Of a stretch of DNA of 64,000 nt, positions 63,305 through 64,000 are shown piece by piece; position 1 is the first letter of the stretch; every line of letters begins with the position of its first letter. Below the pieces are notes generated by a model. The model ran no database searches and was not told where the DNA came from. It saw only the letters and a program-made list of their open reading frames with translations. The position numbers were made by a program, and so were the translations under genes. The DNA lies in NCBI RefSeq assembly GCF_003345295.1, contig NZ_CP031056.1, positions 1,488,001-1,552,000 on the forward strand. The letters run 5' to 3'. Source of the stretch: Vibrio splendidus (GTDB lineage: Bacteria; Pseudomonadota; Gammaproteobacteria; Enterobacterales; Vibrionaceae).

Positions 63305-63754
63305 TTATTGCGTAAAAGTTGGAAGGCTATCTTCAGACAGGCCACTGCCTTTGACGAAGTCGGCATGACGAGAGACGCGCTTGACGTCCCAGTAGGTTAA
63401 GTCTTGGTCAAATCGCTTAGCGCCAGAGAACATACGGTCCATGTTGGTTACACGAGAGGTGTCCCAACGGCTGATGTCTTGATTGAAGTATTTGTTTTTA
63501 GCAAACAGGTCACTCATGTCTGTTACGTGAGTGGTGCAGAGTAGGATGTTGCCATCCAGAAAGTTTTGCCAGTAGTCTGAATTGCGAATGAGTGCGTCAT
63601 TGACGACCACAAACAATTCATCTTCTTGAACCATGACGGTTCCTGGTTTATTTGATTCGCAAGTCACCGTTTCAGGCTCACTAGCAAAGGTATGGCTACA
63701 ACTCAGCAGCGCGCAGGCGGAAATAATCGAACGTAAATTCATAGTTAAAAACAT
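63305..63754 (-). CDS. Secreted DUF285-type paralogue, two repeats
   Basis: 149 residues (145 from the second ATG at 63742). Signal peptide (MNLRSIISACALLSCSHTFA), head with VTCESNKPGTVMVQEDELFV and LLCTTHVTDMSDLF parallel to the larger protein's head including both cysteines, then two 25-residue repeats (MSDLFAKNKYFNQDISRWDT and MDRMFSGAKRFDQDLTYWDV) and the tail RHADFVKGSGLSEDSLPTF. It looks like a short form of its neighbour, 26 bp upstream on the same strand, probably co-transcribed. Confidence 0.87.
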   Translation of the reverse strand: MFLTMNLRSIISACALLSCSHTFASEPETVTCESNKPGTVMVQEDELFVVVNDALIRNSDYWQNFLDGNILLCTTHVTDMSDLFAKNKYFNQDISRWDTSRVTNMDRMFSGAKRFDQDLTYWDVKRVSRHADFVKGSGLSEDSLPTFTQ

Positions 63755-64000
63755 GATTTAATTAAAATAAGTTAGGAATCATACAGAAAGCACACCTATC
63801 TATTTCACTATTTGGGTCTGCAATTTCACTAAAAAAGTGGAATTGCATTCACCATCCCAATAAATAACATTATTAATGACAGAACGCGTTATAAATAATC
63901 CTTTGTGTCGGAGTGCCACAATAATTAGTTAATCATCTAGCACATGTTTACCCTCGTTCACCACTTCGCACTCTGCCTTAAGCATTCAGCTCTTTTTTTT
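63755..64000. other. Right-edge region
   Basis: About 245 bp upstream of the repeat-protein genes. AT-rich to 63900, then more even. No gene start, tRNA, attC-like site or integrase fragment was recognised. Confidence 0.4.

Noticed and set aside
61681..64000. Superintegron cassette array
   Set aside because: No VCR/attC-like sites with the usual core triplets around the genes, and genes lie on the same strand with short gaps.

Overview
The window looks like a stretch of a Vibrio chromosome, most likely from the Splendidus-type marine vibrios. Evidence is the moderately AT-rich sequence, the protein sequences of the fructose PTS, TorS/TorT, YjjI/YjjW, Cti and HMG-CoA reductase genes, and the overall gene mix. 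From memory of Vibrio genomes, several of these loci (fruBKA-cra, HMG-CoA reductase, torST, tdh) usually lie on the second chromosome, so I infer chromosome II; nothing in the window proves it. No rRNA, tRNA, CRISPR array, intact insertion sequence or recognisable integron array was found.

Layout. 1-8.2 kb: nitrate/nitrite assimilation, with nasA (cut by the left edge) divergent from nirB-nirD-narK and a membrane-anchored PP2C phosphatase/Ser-Thr kinase fusion. The shared intergenic region holds a good sigma-54 promoter, a NarP/NarL-type 7-2-7 site and two NtrC-like half-sites. 8.2-13.6 kb: cra and the divergent fruBKA operon with Cra-like operators between them. 13.7-17.3 kb: a four-gene operon for a secreted GyrI-like protein, a sterol-desaturase-type membrane hydroxylase and a two-component system. 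17.6-21.1 kb: a DOPA-dioxygenase-family gene and a Zur-box-preceded zinc cluster (His-rich outer-membrane protein, binding protein, permease, but no ATPase). 21.3-29.4 kb: yghU, yajD, a membrane protein, an OFA-type MFS transporter, a FAN1-like nuclease and the cis/trans fatty-acid isomerase cti. 29.6-34.3 kb: torS and torT, divergent, then mgsA. 34.4-39.8 kb: a VOC protein, helD, yccS and a small ORF. 40-45.3 kb: an HMG-CoA reductase gene broken by a one-base frameshift, a LysR regulator, and the glycyl-radical pair yjjI-yjjW. 45.7-61.3 kb: mostly single-gene units (methyltransferase, regulators, CDF and amino-acid exporters, yjjG, an iron alcohol dehydrogenase, yccF, a threonine-aldolase-like enzyme, a KefF/KefB-type pair, a DUF819 transporter, outer-membrane proteins).

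The right end differs. At 61541-61680 only the last ~46 codons of tdh remain, next to the apparent tdh terminator, and the sequence then changes to AT-rich DNA carrying two secreted BspA/DUF285-repeat paralogues, one with twelve perfect-length 25-residue repeats and one with two. I read this as the start of an inserted segment, possibly a genomic island that used the 3' end of tdh.

Most interesting for follow-up: the tdh junction with the expanding DUF285 repeat family; the ATPase-less zinc cluster; the hydroxylase/two-component operon; the kinase-phosphatase in the nitrate operon; and the frameshifted HMG-CoA reductase. Several intergenic regions also carry short perfect or near-perfect tandem duplications. 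Most of the rest is ordinary Vibrio core or near-core content.
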